The position numbers were made by a program, and so were the translations under genes. Below the pieces are notes generated by a model. It saw only the letters and a program-made list of their open reading frames with translations, was not told where the DNA came from and did no database searches. DNA of 64,000 bases. It comes from Cycas panzhihuaensis (lineage: Eukaryota > Cycadophyta). The stretch is from assembly GCA_023213395.1 (NCBI GenBank), contig CM041465.1, forward strand, positions 4,774,001 through 4,838,000, given 5' to 3'. Positions 22,401-33,485 of this stretch are shown here, piece by piece; the first letter of the stretch is position 1; every line of letters begins with the position of its first letter.

Positions 22401-23525
22401 GAAGCCACATCAATGAAGAAGCTACCCAAATGGGACATGCAAACTATTGCAGATTCACAAATTGTTGAAGGTAAACGCCCATCCAAAATGCGGCCATCAT
22501 CCACTGTTAATTATGCACTCATAGCTGAAGTGTTTACTACTTCTGAGCCTTCCACTTTTGAGGAGGCATGTACTGACAAAAAGCGGCAGGCTGCCATGGA
22601 TGACGAAATCAACTCCATCTATCAAAATGACACATGAGACTTGGTTTGAATTACCACCTGGCAAGCAAGCCATTAGTTGTAAGTGGATCAACAAAATCAA
22701 GTATAAGTCTGATGGTAGTATTGAGCAACGTAAGGCTCACCTCGTTGCCAAAGGTTTCAAACACCAAGAAGGCAACGACTACACTGAGACATTTGCACTA
22801 CTGGCCAATATGAATACCATCAAAATTGTTACAGCCTTAGTTGCATAATACAAACGGCCATTATATCAGATGGATGTCAAAAGTACCTTTCTAAATGGCA
22901 ATTTGACTGAGGAGGTCTACCTGGAACAACCTCTTAGATATATATTTATTGGCAATTAACATCTTGTCTGTCGCCTTAAAAAGGCCTTGTATCGTCTAAA
23001 ATAAGTGCCATGTGCATGGTATTCCAAGATCGATGACTACTTTCTGCAGCACAACTTTCATCGATCCACATCTAATTCAAACTTGTATATCAAGATTCAA
23101 AACCAACACATTACACTTATTGTTCCTTATGTTGATGATTTGATTATCATAGACAATGATGCAGATCTGATTGAGCATCTCCAAAAGGATTTGAAACGAA
23201 GTTTTGAGACAACAGATCTCGGACTTCTTCACTATTTCCTTGGCATGGAAGTGTGGCAGCAACTAGGTCACATTTTCATTTCTCAAGCCAAGTATACTTG
23301 GAATATTTTGCAACGATTCAAAATGGAAAACTGCAAACCTTCACCAACACCCATGGAGACAAGCACCAAATTGTCGATGAATGAAGAAGGGAAACTTATT
23401 GATTCCACCCCTTTTAGGCAACTAGTGGGTAGTCTCATTTATTTGACTAACACTAGACCTGACATTTCATATGTGGTTGGAATATGTTTCAGATACATGT
23501 TCAACCCCAATCAGCAACACTAGAA
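22401..23525 (+). pseudogene. pol: C reverse transcriptase
   Basis: ISCKWINKIKYKSDGSIEQR near 22675, MDVKSTFLNG near 22871, AWYSKIDDYF near 23020, catalytic PYVDDL with YVDD at 23128-23139, then LGMEVWQQLGHIFISQAKY. Stops near 22637, 22847, 22960, 23002 and 23523. Confidence 0.88.
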
Positions 23526-24093
23526 TGCTGCAAAACGCATCCTTAGATACCTCAAAGGTACTTTGTAGTATGGTCTTCAGTACAAACGTAATGAGAACTT
23601 CACACTGGAAGGGTTCTCAGATTCAGATTGGGCTGGATGCGAAGATAGCCAGAAATCCACCTCAGGATATTGTTTCAACCTTGGGTCTGTTATTGTTTCA
23701 TGGAGTTGCAAAAAGCAACTAAATGTTACGCTTTCTTCCACTGGAGTAGAATACAAAGTTATTGTCAGCGCAGCTTGTGAGGCTATTTGGCTCAAACGAA
23801 TTCTTGAAGAGCTTGGACTTGAGCAAACACTTCTAACACCATTGTATTGTGACAATCAGAGTGTTATCAAGATTGCCAAGAATCTAGTGTTTCACGCACA
23901 TACCAAGCATATTGAGGTCCATCACTATTTTATCAGAGAGCATGTACAACAAGGTGAAATCAACCTCGTCTACAAGTCGACCGATCAACAGCCAGCCAAC
24001 ATCTTCACCAAGCCACTTGGGAAAGAGAAGTTCGAGCATTTCAGAAGTGGCCTCGGCATTCGACTTAATGCTGTATCCATTCAGGGGGGGTGT
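23526..24093 (+). pseudogene. pol: C RNase H
   Basis: SDSDWAGCEDSQKSTSGYC, SSTGVEYKVIVSAACEAIWL, CDNQSVIKIAKN, HTKHIEVHHYFIREHV and IFTKPLGKEKFEHF. The frame ends at a TAA overlapping the first bases of the 3' LTR, as in D and H. The polypurine tract AGGGGGGG at 24083-24090 lies within the last codons. Confidence 0.88.
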
Positions 24094-24767
24094 TAAAACC
24101 TACATGTCCTAAGCATTAAGTCTTGACCATGGACAACTGTATTTTTGTCACTTTAGGCCTTTATCCTAAAGTATTCATTTGTTTGATTATAAAATTGTCT
24201 TTTGTCTTTTGTGGATTTTCCACATGTGCTTGGTAAAAAGTCAACATTAGATGCCTCAACTTTCCATATGTGCTTTGTGGAAAGTCAACATTGGATGCCT
24301 CCACTTTCCACATGTGCCTTATGGAAAATCAACATTGAATGGCTACACTTTCCACATGTGCTTTGTGGAAAGTCAACTTTGAATAGCTCCACTTGTCACC
24401 ATCCTTATCTTTGAAGAAAGTAGAGTTCTAATTAGATTTGTCTTGTATTTTTGATCAGTAGCATGTGTTTATATCCTAATCATTCAATCTCCTTTACAAG
24501 AGTCCTACTTTCCATGTTTTGGAAGATAAGTATTCGAGTTAGAGTTATGCTACTGTAGTATCTCCTATAGGTGAAGTGTTGAGATGAATTCTCCTTCATA
24601 CTTGTGTTCATGATAGGTTGAGTTGAAGTCCAATACTCCTTCCTATTATCTTCATGTGTTGTACTCCATCTTTTCATTAATCTAAAGTGTTTAGTCCCTC
24701 ATGTTTCGTTGTCCTATCTAGTTCCTGAATAGATTATGATGCTTGTATCTTCTCCATTCGTCTTTCA
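24091..24767 (+). repeat. C 3' LTR
   Basis: 677 bp, TGTTAAAACC...GTCTTTCA. It matches the D LTRs (533-536 bp) but is longer because of a 44-bp tandem repeat expansion at 24222-24397. Confidence 0.9.
24222..24397 (+). repeat. 44-bp minisatellite in C LTR, four units
   Basis: Units start with ACATGTGCT (or ATATGTGCT) at 24222, 24266, 24310 and 24354, exactly 44 bp apart. Each has a TTTCCACATGTGC block and AAGTCAACATTGGATG. D LTRs have one such unit. An open frame over it (24202-24414) is a by-product of the repeat. Confidence 0.88.
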
Positions 24768-25072
24768 ACATGAAGTTTGACCTCCTTATATAAAAGTGAA
24801 GAAGAACCTTAAAGTGTTGGATGTTTGACAAGTGTCAAACATCCAAGCTATGCCCTTTGCATGTGGGACAAGTGTCCCTTGGGCTCTCTGTGTGAGCAAA
24901 AGCACATGAGATATGTCGACCCTTAAGTTACAACATTATGTTATTAGAAGGAATGCGAGTGTGTACTTTATTACATTAGGTGATAAGTCACCCTTACATG
25001 AAGTTACATAAAGTACATCAATAATACAATATAAAGTACAACACTTAACATTTAAACATAAAGATCTTAACA
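24768..25072 (-). repeat. E 3' LTR, 3' end removed by unit C
   Basis: Matches 62729-63034. In sense it starts TGTTAAGATC at 25072. The remaining LTR lies upstream of C, outside the window. The plus-strand CCCCCTTA at 25074-25081 is the polypurine tract. Confidence 0.85.
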
Positions 25073-25084
25073 CCCCCTTAATGT

Positions 25085-25960
25085 TTACAATGTTAAGTTG
25101 GACACTAAGACCTTCTTTAAATTTCTCAAATTTTTCTCTACCAAATGATTTGGTAAAGACGTCTAATAGTTGCTAGTTCGTGTGCCTATAAAAGAGGTCG
25201 ATCTCATCGTTCTGCACATGTTCTCTGATGAAGTGGTGATGAACATCAATGTGTTTGGTCCTTGCATGAAAAACTAGATTCTTAGTCAGCTTGAGCACAC
25301 TTTGATTGTCACAATACAACATGGTGGGGTGATTTTTCTCAAGTCCAAGCTTGCTAAGAATCCTCCTTAGCCAAATAGCCTCACAAGCTGCGTTGACTAC
25401 AGCTTTGTACTCTATTTTAATGGAGGACAAGGGAACATTAAGTTGCTTCTTGCAACTCCATAAAACAACACTTGAACTAAGGGTGAAGCAATATCCCAAC
25501 ATTGAGCTATGGCTATCATGGCATCCTATCGAATCAGAATTCGAGAACCCTTCCAAGATGAAATTCTCATAATGTGTATACTGTAGGCCATGTTGCAAAG
25601 TGCCTTTAATATATCTCAATATATGTTTTGTTGCATTTCAATACTTCTAATTGACTTGAGACATGTATCTAGAGCAAATCCCAATTACAAATGAAAATTT
25701 TGGTCTAATGTTGGTCAAGTAGATTAGGCTACCCACTAGTTACCAATATAAAGTGGGATTTGTTGGTGTTGCTTCCTCATCAAGTGAGAATTGTGTTCCA
25801 TTCTCCATGGGTGTAGGCAATGGTATGCAATTCTCCATTTTGAATCGCTACAAAATGTCCCAAGAATATTTGGCTTGGAAAATGACAATATGACCTGACT
25901 GTTGCCACACCTCTATGCCTAAGAAATAATGCAGAAGTTCAAGATCAATCATCTCAAAAC
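25085..25960 (-). pseudogene. pol: E RNase H and RT end, catalytic RT lost
   Basis: 25173-25619 reads RYIKGTLQHGLQY, GYCFTLSSSVVLWSCKKQ, EYKAVVNAACEAIWL and HARTKHIDVHHHFIREHV. Upstream text to about 25950 is the RT end (LLHYFLGIEVWQQSGHI). Just before it, at about 25955-25965, the INT-RT linker ends abruptly, so some 600 bp of RT with the YVDD are missing. The unit is a deletion derivative. Confidence 0.83.
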
Positions 25961-27300
25961 TCTTTTATAACTTGTTTGTCCCATACTATTTGAGTGTACC
26001 GTTTGAGTAGCTTATTCATGGATGTAACTTGAACATCAGTATCATGCACTTGTAATGGTTGATCAACAAAAGGGCTATAAGGGTCAAGTTGTGTTATTGA
26101 TGTAGATGGAGCAAAAGTAGACGAAGAAGTGACAAGAGCAAAAGACGAACATGATGTAGAAGATTGTGAAGGAAGGAAGGCCTCAACAATTTGTTTGCCT
26201 TTGTCAAGAGGAGGATGGATGGATGTTAGTTCCATCTCCTCATTATTCTCAGCAAAGATTACATCTCTAGATATATGCATTTTCTTGGCAATGGGATCAT
26301 ACATTCTATATGCTTTATGGCTAATAGAGTAACCAATGAAAATGCATTTGAGACTATTATCATCCAACTTATTTCTTTGTTATTAGGGAATATGCATATA
26401 AGTAGTGCACCCAAAAGTACACAAATGACTTATAGTTGGCTTTTTGCCAAACCAAGCCTCCTCTGGTATGATATCGGTGATTGTAATAGTAGGCCTCCTA
26501 TTGGCTATATATGTTGTCGTACAAAATGCTTCTGCCCAATAGGAAAGAGGAAGCCCTCTTGTATGCATCATAGCTTTGGCTTTGTTGGCCAAATTCCTAT
26601 CCACCCTCTCAGATACTACATTCTATTGAAGTGTGTGTGGAGCAGTGAATTGTCGTCTAATTCTATGGTCTTTGCAGAATTGGTTGAACTCTCTTGAGGT
26701 AAATTCACCTCTATTGTCAGATCTCAAGTTTGAATTCCTTGAATTTTTTGAATGCCTCACATTTGTGTTTGATGAAGTAAACCCAAACCTTGTGTGAAAA
26801 CTCATCAAAGAAAGTGATGCAGTAAAAAGCTCTTCAAAGAGATGGTATGGACATGGGTCCACATAAATCTGTATAAACCAGTTGCAAACGTTATGATGCA
26901 CGCCATGCTTTGTCTTTAGGAAAATGCTCACAATGTTGTTTCCCCCTACTACATGCTTCACAAAGACTTTTTGATGTTGATATCTTTGGAAGGAAGCCCA
27001 AACACCATGTTTTTGTTGAACATCATTTTGATGTTGTCAAGGCTCAAGTGGCCTAGCCTATTATGCCAAAGTTGCTCTTTCGTCATAGATTGAGTGACAG
27101 AATATGCTGGAGCAGTATCAACTATAACATTTGAAGCATCCAATTTGTGAAGGCCATGGTCTTCATTACCAATGGCAACCACGTAATCATTTTTGTCACT
27201 AATGGTGCATTTTCCACCTTTAAACAATATGTTCATCCGTTGTTTATCCAATTGACTAACAAATAAGAGAGTTTTGTGTATAGAAGGTACCAAGTAGGCA
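25961..27300 (-). pseudogene. int: E integrase and linker
   Basis: 26958-27293 has NRLGHLSLDNIKMMFNKNM (zinc). 26623-26961 and 26383-26604 have pieces of the core, with RSDNRGEFTS near 26705 and MDRNLANKAKAMMH. 25954-26367 has YSISHKAYRMYDPIAKKMHI and SRDVIFAENN, then a Ser/Thr-rich linker. At least four frame breaks. Confidence 0.83.
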
Positions 27301-28489
27301 TCACTTATGCGAAACGTGGAAGCAGGGCAATCTAGAGAATGAAAGGGAACAATTTTGCCTACTCCAGATATCTGAATTGTCTCATTGTTGTCAAAAGTAA
27401 TTGTTTACCCTCTTCCTTCTTTAACATCATAAAGCAACTCTTCATCACCAGTCGTGTCGAGATACTTCCAAAGTGATAATCCATGTGCTATCACTTTATG
27501 AGTTGTGATAAGCACAAAATAGTTCATCTTCAGTGACAAACTAATTAGTGTGGCATTAATTGCCACCTCTAAATACCCTCTTCCTCTATGACCTCCACGA
27601 AATCCACCATGATTTGCTCTAGGGGGTTGTTGTTGTTGTTGACCCAGTTGTTGTCGTGGTTGTTGTTGTCTTGATTACTAGAATTGCAACTACTGCTACA
27701 TGTCAAATTGCCTTTTCTAACACTCGGGTGCAATGTGGTCCATCTTGCCAAAATAATGACACATGGTATTAGATTTTGATGTGCCAATACTCATGTTCCT
27801 AAACTGTTTGTGAAGATTGCATTTGAAAATCTGATTAGCTTTATACTTGGTTGTGAAGGATCCCAAAGTAAAACATTCACCCTGTTGTGAGTAGATTTGG
27901 TCCTCCCCAAAGACATTCAAGTTGGTTCAAAGTCATTGTGCCAAGTGTAGTATCTTGAGTAAATAATGAAATGAAGCTATTGTACTCCCTCGAAAGTGCA
28001 TGAAGAGTGGCAATAACAAGGTTTGCATTAGAAGTTGGTTTGCCAAGTATAGTTAACTCATTATTGGTTTCTTTAATAGAAGATAAAAAAGTAGTCATAG
28101 ATTCAATATATCTTAATGTAAACAACTTGGCCTTAGTCATTACAATGCAAGCATCATCTTGCCTTTTATATTATGAAATCAAAGTATCCTTTAGAGGTGC
28201 AAGCACATGCAATATTTTGATCAACATTTGCATCCAAAATCATATGAATAAAGACTAAAGTAATTTCATCCTTAGCTACCCATGTAGCAACCAAAGCAGG
28301 ATCATACTCAATAATAATACTTCTATCAAGTAGACTCTAATGTGGAACATGCTTAAAATTCGTCCTAGATACAAAGCCCCAAAATTCATTCATAATCAAC
28401 AAATTCTTAATTTGCCTTTTTCATTATTGAAAGTTATCTTGTCCATTCAACTTGATAGTGCATGCATCGAGCATATTAATAGCAGCCAT
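27301..28489 (-). pseudogene. gag: E gag and protease remnants
   Basis: Start ATG at 28489 (MAAINMLDACTIKLNGQDN type). 27877-28140 has FTLRYIESMTTFLSSIKET and SREYNSFISLFTQDTTL. 27717-27920 has the knuckle CHYFGKMDHIAPEC with Phe for the second Cys. The protease motif near 27450-27500 is frameshifted and unrecognisable at DSGA. Confidence 0.78.
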
Positions 28490-29994
28490 GATGTTAAAAT
28501 TATTTAGAAATTCATGGAGTTAATAGATGACTTGGGGACTCGAGCATTTTCGCCACTTAAGTTCCACCTTCAAACACACCAACAACCCTGATCTTACAAA
28601 GAAGATCCAACAACTGAAGAGAGTGAAAAAAAAATGGAAAGCTAAGCAAAGAGTTAGCCCTACCCTAATTTTTCTAAATAGATCTAATAGTTGGCCAAAC
28701 CAAATCTAAGACAAGTAAGGTAAGATTGATCTGCACAGTCGTACCATGCTTTCTTTGAAATTCACAGCCCCAATAACACCATTTTCGAACCTCCTTTTCT
28801 CTAAGATTAATTTCAATTATCGTGCATTGATCGTACAGTTGGTTGGTCCCCTAGGGAATGCACCAAGCTTGAAATTTTTAGAGGCAAAGTTTGAACCTTT
28901 TTCGAGCCTCCAACAAAATTTTTAAGCAATGTTTTAATAGTTAAAGTGAATTTAAGATAATTGCTTAAGTGAACAATAATGTTGCTTTACATTGCTTGAT
29001 AAACTCAATATAAGAGGGCTACAAATGAAGCAAATTGAGTACAAAAAAGAATACTTAAAATGTTTACAAAAGACACTTGAAAAAGCAAAAAAGTACGAAG
29101 TGCCAAATGAAGAAATGCTAGCTTGTTTGTTGTGTTATGAGTGGTTTCGTTTTAATGTGAAGAAACGATTACAAAATACCAATTTTAATGAAATACGCTA
29201 AGAGAACATGGCATCACAATAACGTCAAGACTTTAAAATGACCCTAACTAGCCCCAAATAAAGTGACTTTTTATTAACAAAAGTGATTTTAAGCTTTTTC
29301 ATGACTTAGGGCATGAAGGTCACCACGCAGAGAGCCTTAAAAGAATTAAGTACAATGTGAAATTTTCACAAAAAGGTACATAAATACCAAAAAATCACTT
29401 GTTTTGAGTTAATTTTTACACTTGCAATTTTTTTTATATATAAAAATAATTCAAAAAAATAAATAAGACTAAAATTAACTTTGAAAATGATTAAATACTA
29501 TAAAAATCACTTAAAAAATAGAAACTTTAGAAAACACCCTTTATTAAAAAGGGAATATGCTAGGAATATACCAAAGCACATAGTCAAAATTGTAATGGCC
29601 AAGCAGAAACGTGAGGACACAGATCGATTTACCTCAAGATCTATTGATCAGATCGCAAAGCCGCTTTAAGTGGAGGCTTGTCAAGGGCTAACGATGGCGC
29701 CTCTCAAATCTCATGAAGTTTGGTGCATCGTACAGTCAAAACGAGATCATGGAGTGGAAAAATGGGCACACGGTCGATTGAAGTTCATACAGACAGCCAA
29801 AGAAGAAAGGAGCTCATGAAGTGAATTTTCTCACTCAAAGAATGTGCGACCAGGGCAGAGGACAGTGCCAGATAGTTGCAAAAGCATCAGAGATGAGCCA
29901 ACAAGGAGGAACGAACAAAAATAGTATTTTTTATACTAAAAAAATCATTCTAAATAGTGACAAATCTGCCTAGTACACTGACAAGTTATTCAAG
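28490..29994 (-). other. E untranslated leader, first part
   Basis: AT-rich, no gene. 28490-28930 aligns with the leaders of B and H (ACCTTCAAACACACCAA region, CCCCTAGGGAATGCACCAAG). The rest is diverged, and short frames at 28992-29201 and 29481-29669 are Lys/Asn-rich chance frames. Confidence 0.7.
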
Positions 29995-30231
29995 TGCAAG
30001 ATTATGACTAAGATGAGCAGATTCTAAAGCTAGCAAAGCTTAATCATGTAGGATTGATGCTATAATGGCAGATGAAGAATACTTGATGATCTTATTGAGA
30101 GTATGAGTATATATATACAATTAGGGTTTGTAACCCTCTGGAACTACTTTGTAACTGATACATAGCATATTGACACGTGTTATTGACACATGTCATTAAT
30201 ATACAAAAGGATTAGATATTATATTCTAACA
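29995..30231 (-). repeat. F1 3' LTR (single copy)
   Basis: In sense starts TGTTAGAATATAATATC at 30231 after polypurine TAAGAGGGGA (30232-30241). The end in E leader is set at TG 29995 but no second copy exists to prove it. It has a direct repeat ATTGACACRTGT(T/C)ATT at about 30170-30198. Confidence 0.65.
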
Positions 30232-30244
30232 TCCCCTCTTAATG

Positions 30245-31698
30245 TCATGTCCTTTTCCTTCATGCCGATCTTATCTCTAAGGTACATGAATTTCTCCTTG
30301 GAAAGAGGTTTTATGAAGATGTCAGTTCTGAGCTTGGACAAGAGGACAATTTGACTTCCCCTATGTCTACTTTCTCTCGGATGAAGTGATGATGAACTTC
30401 AATATGTTTCGTTCGGGCATGAAAAACCGAGTTCTTCGTCATTTAAATGGTCCTCTGATTGTGACAGTTGATTACGATTGTAGCTTTTTGAGAAAACTGT
30501 AGTTCATCCAAAAGATGTCTTAGGCAGATAGCCTCATAGAAGGATTGAACTACTGTCTGGTATTATGCTTCGGATGTAGATAATGATACAGTGGATTGTT
30601 TCTTGGTTCTCCAAGATACAATACCATTTCCCAGGTCGAAATTGTATCCAGAGGTGGATTTACGACTATCAATGTCTCCTGCCCAACTAGTTTCCTGTAA
30701 TGAGTTTCATTTACTGGTTCCCCATCAAAATAAGCAGTGAACTTGGTTCTAGAGCACATGGGTGTGAGAGATGGTTTGCAGTCCAGCATACCAAAGTCTT
30801 TTAATATGTGTGTTGTATACTTACTTTGATGTATGAAGATTCCACCCTTCAACTTATGAATTTCTATTCCCAGGTAGTAGTGGATTTCTCCTAGATCTGT
30901 CATTTTAAAAGTTTTGAAAAATTGAAGTCGCAAAGAGTTGATCCAGTTGGTATTACTCCCGGTGAGTATCAAATCATCTACATACAGTACAAGGATGGTG
31001 ACTTTGTCATTCTTGTCAATGTGAATGTAAAGGCCAGAGTCAGCTTCTAATCGCTTCATTCCAAGACTTTGCAAGTAGGAGTCCATCTTTGCATACCAAG
31101 CCCTAGGAGCCTATTTTAGTCCATAAAGAGCCTTGTTGAGTTTGCAAACAAGGTGTTCCTGTCCTTGTGTGACATATCCTGGTGGTTGTTCCATGTATAC
31201 TTCCTCATGAAGGCCTCAATTGAGAAAGGCTCCTTTGACATCCATTTGATACACTAGCCAATTTTTTTACGCAGCTAGGGCAATTACTGTCCTAAGGGTT
31301 GTAATTTTACTTACAGAAGCAAACGTTTCATCACAATCCATTCCTTGAGTTTGAGAATAGCCTTTTGCAACAAGTCGGTCCTTGTATTTCTCAATTGATC
31401 CATCAGATTTTTCTTTGATTTTATACAACCATCTGCATCCAATGATGGGTTTTCCTTGAGAAGGAGTAGTGAGTTCCCAGGTTTTATTACTATAGATTGA
31501 ATCCATATCTTCATTCATTGCTTCTTTCCAACAAGGATCATTTTGGACTTGTTGATATGATATATCATGTTAAGCAGCGAGCCTGTGATGCGTTTGACTT
31601 TTGGTTCTTTCCCTTCTTGAATGAGATCTAGATTTACTCTGGATTCCTCCCCATTGTTTTCAGCTACCATTTTGGCACCTTTTTTTGGCTCCTTGGAC
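30245..31698 (-). pseudogene. pol: F1 RT and RNase H
   Basis: 31267-31518 reads MNEDMDSIYSNKTWELTTP and GCRWLYKIKEKSDGSIEKY. 30550-31086 has MDSYLQSLGMKRLEADSGLY and YVDD at 30973-30984, then LGEIHYYLGIEIH. After THYRKLVG (about 30700) about 150 bp of RNase H start are missing. The tail has ARTKHIEVHHHFIREK near 30400. Stops at several points. Confidence 0.83.
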
Positions 31699-33250
31699 CT
31701 GTCTGGCTTATATCTAAAATATGTAATAATTTGTGAAGCCATATCACCTCCTCGTTAGTCTTATAAGCGGCTTTGTATTCAGCTTCAGCAGTAGAATCTG
31801 CAGTGATTTTCTGCCACCTTGACTGCCATGAAATTAGAATTGTTCCAAGAAATGTGATGTACCCAGACGTTGATATTCCTGTATTTTTGTCACCGGCAAA
31901 ATCCGAGTTTGTGTATGTTCTAAGTCTGAAATCATTGTTGTGCTCATACAACAAACCAAGTTTGTTGGTCGTCTTCAAGTACTTCAACACTCGTATTGTT
32001 GCTTGCCAATGGTTCTTCTTTGGAGTTGTCATGTGACAAGTAAGAATACCAATGGCATAGGCAATATCTGGTCTTATGTTGGTAACATAAATGAGACTAC
32101 CTACAAGTTGTCGATAGAGTGTTGCGTCTGTCTCTCGAGTGTCTTCATCGAAAAGTTTGACATTGGGCTCCATTGGAGTAGACATTGTTCTGGCATCTTC
32201 TAATCAAAACTTGATTAGAAGATCATCGATATATTTTTCTTGGGAGAGAGATTTTTCCATTGCATTGAGTTACCTCAATTCCCAAGTAATATCTCATTAG
32301 TCTGAGGTCAGACAGTTCAAAGGATTTTGACAAGTCCATCTTTAATTTGCTGATATCCTGCTCACTGTTTCCAGTTATCAACATATCGTCCACAAAGATC
32401 AGGAGATATGTGACTTTGCCTTTTTCTCTCTTAATGAACAAAGTTGCATCAACATCTTGATAGTCGTATACCTCATAACCAAGTTGCATCATTTTGTTGG
32501 ACAACTTAGTGAACCAAGCGCGAGGGGCTTGTTTTAAGCCATATAGTGACTTTTTCAGTCTGCACACTTCTCGCCTCTGTCTCCGCTATCTCAAAGCCTT
32601 CAGGTTGTGTCATGTAGATTTCTTCTTCCAAATCTCCATTGAGAAAAGCAGTTTTCACATCAAGTTGGTGAATTTTCAAACCCTGTTGAGCAGCCAAGGC
32701 CACAAGTGCTTTGATTGTGGGCCATTTAATAGTTGGTGCGAAGACCTTTGTCTAGTCGATGCCTTCCCTTTGGGTGAATCCTTTTGCGACCAACCTCGCC
32801 TTGTGTTTTTCAAGAGTGTCGTCTGATTTGTATTTATTTTTGAACACCCATTTATTTCTGACTACCTTCTTCCCAAAGGCAGATCAACAAGCTTCCATGT
32901 ACCGTTCTTGATCAATAATTGGTATTCCTCATTCATGGCATTTCTCCAAACTATATGTTTCACAACTTCTTGGTATGATAAAGGCTCCTCATTTGAAGCA
33001 AGGTGCAGTTCAACTAGTTCAAGCTCTATGGGAAGTGATGTTTGCCCCCTTGTTTTGTAGGCACCGTTTCGAGTGCCAATTTTGCCCACCTCATCAGATC
33101 TCAAGTCTTTGTGCAATTGGTAGGCTTTTTGAAAACCTTTGGTTGGGAATAACGTTCTCATTTCCACAACATCCTGGTCTTCATTTTGATCCTGAAAAGG
33201 ATCATGGAAGATGTATGGTCCAGAGGTCGATGACATTGCTGGAGAAGACA
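31699..33250 (-). pseudogene. pol: F2 RT and partial RNase H
   Basis: 32862-33236 is the linker and RT start (NGTWKLVDLPLG). 32506-32703 has IHQLDVKTAFLNGDLEEEIY. 32223-32567 has [17 protein letters not shown] and the catalytic FVDD at 32385-32396. 31700-32185 has MSTPMEPNVKLFDED, GSLIYVTNIRPDIAYA and STAEAEYKAAYKTNEEVIWL, then ends at the F1 join. Frame breaks at about 32200, 32560 and 32860. Confidence 0.85.
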
Positions 33251-33485
33251 GCCGTGCAACTGAAGGTGGTCAAGGTGGTTCTTCTACAGCTCCTTTTCCT
33301 TTTGATGCTTGACGTGGTGATTCCTGGCTATTCTCCCAAGATGGTGTTGGATTGGTGCACATTGGCACAGGATGTGAGTCAAGAATAGTGTCCTCCGGGG
33401 CTCTATTATCAGATTCCAAAATTTTGAGTATTTCTTCAGTGTCTCCCCCCCCCCCCCAAAATGTTGGAATCTGTACATCATATTC

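Larger units (their letters stand above)
10369..24767 (+). mobile_element. Unit C: Ty1/copia element interrupted by unit B (5' LTR outside window)
   Basis: Own sequence is 10369-12253 and 19317-24767. The reading order gag-PR-INT-RT-RH is copia. It is the same family as D: gag MLNANTIXLXGAXNYLT, the leader, and the LTR start (TGTTARAACC) match. A1 sits in its leader, so its 5' LTR lies upstream of the window. Comparison with D puts the A1 insertion about 240 bp after the PBS. The 3' flank ACATG continues as the 3' LTR of E. Confidence 0.9.
29995..31698 (-). mobile_element. Unit F1: 5'-truncated copia element (linker-RT-RH-LTR)
   Basis: Carries INT-RT linker end, RT, partial RNase H, polypurine tract and one LTR. 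It is joined at about 31698 to RNase H of F2, in the same orientation. No 5' LTR, gag or INT. The join is not between matching protein positions, so it looks like illegitimate recombination between two tandem insertions. The left boundary is approximate. Confidence 0.75.

Noticed and set aside
24222-24397. CRISPR-like regular repeat
   Set aside because: Units are contiguous without unique spacers and lie in an LTR of a plant element.
24202-24414. Open frame of 70 codons with repeated peptide units
   Set aside because: It only follows the 44-bp tandem repeat in the C LTR and has no domain.
29481-29669. Lys/Asn-rich frame in the E leader
   Set aside because: Matches AT-rich base composition; not conserved in B or H leaders.
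33446-33460. Run of C in the F2 linker
   Set aside because: Simple mononucleotide run, likely slippage or sequencing noise.
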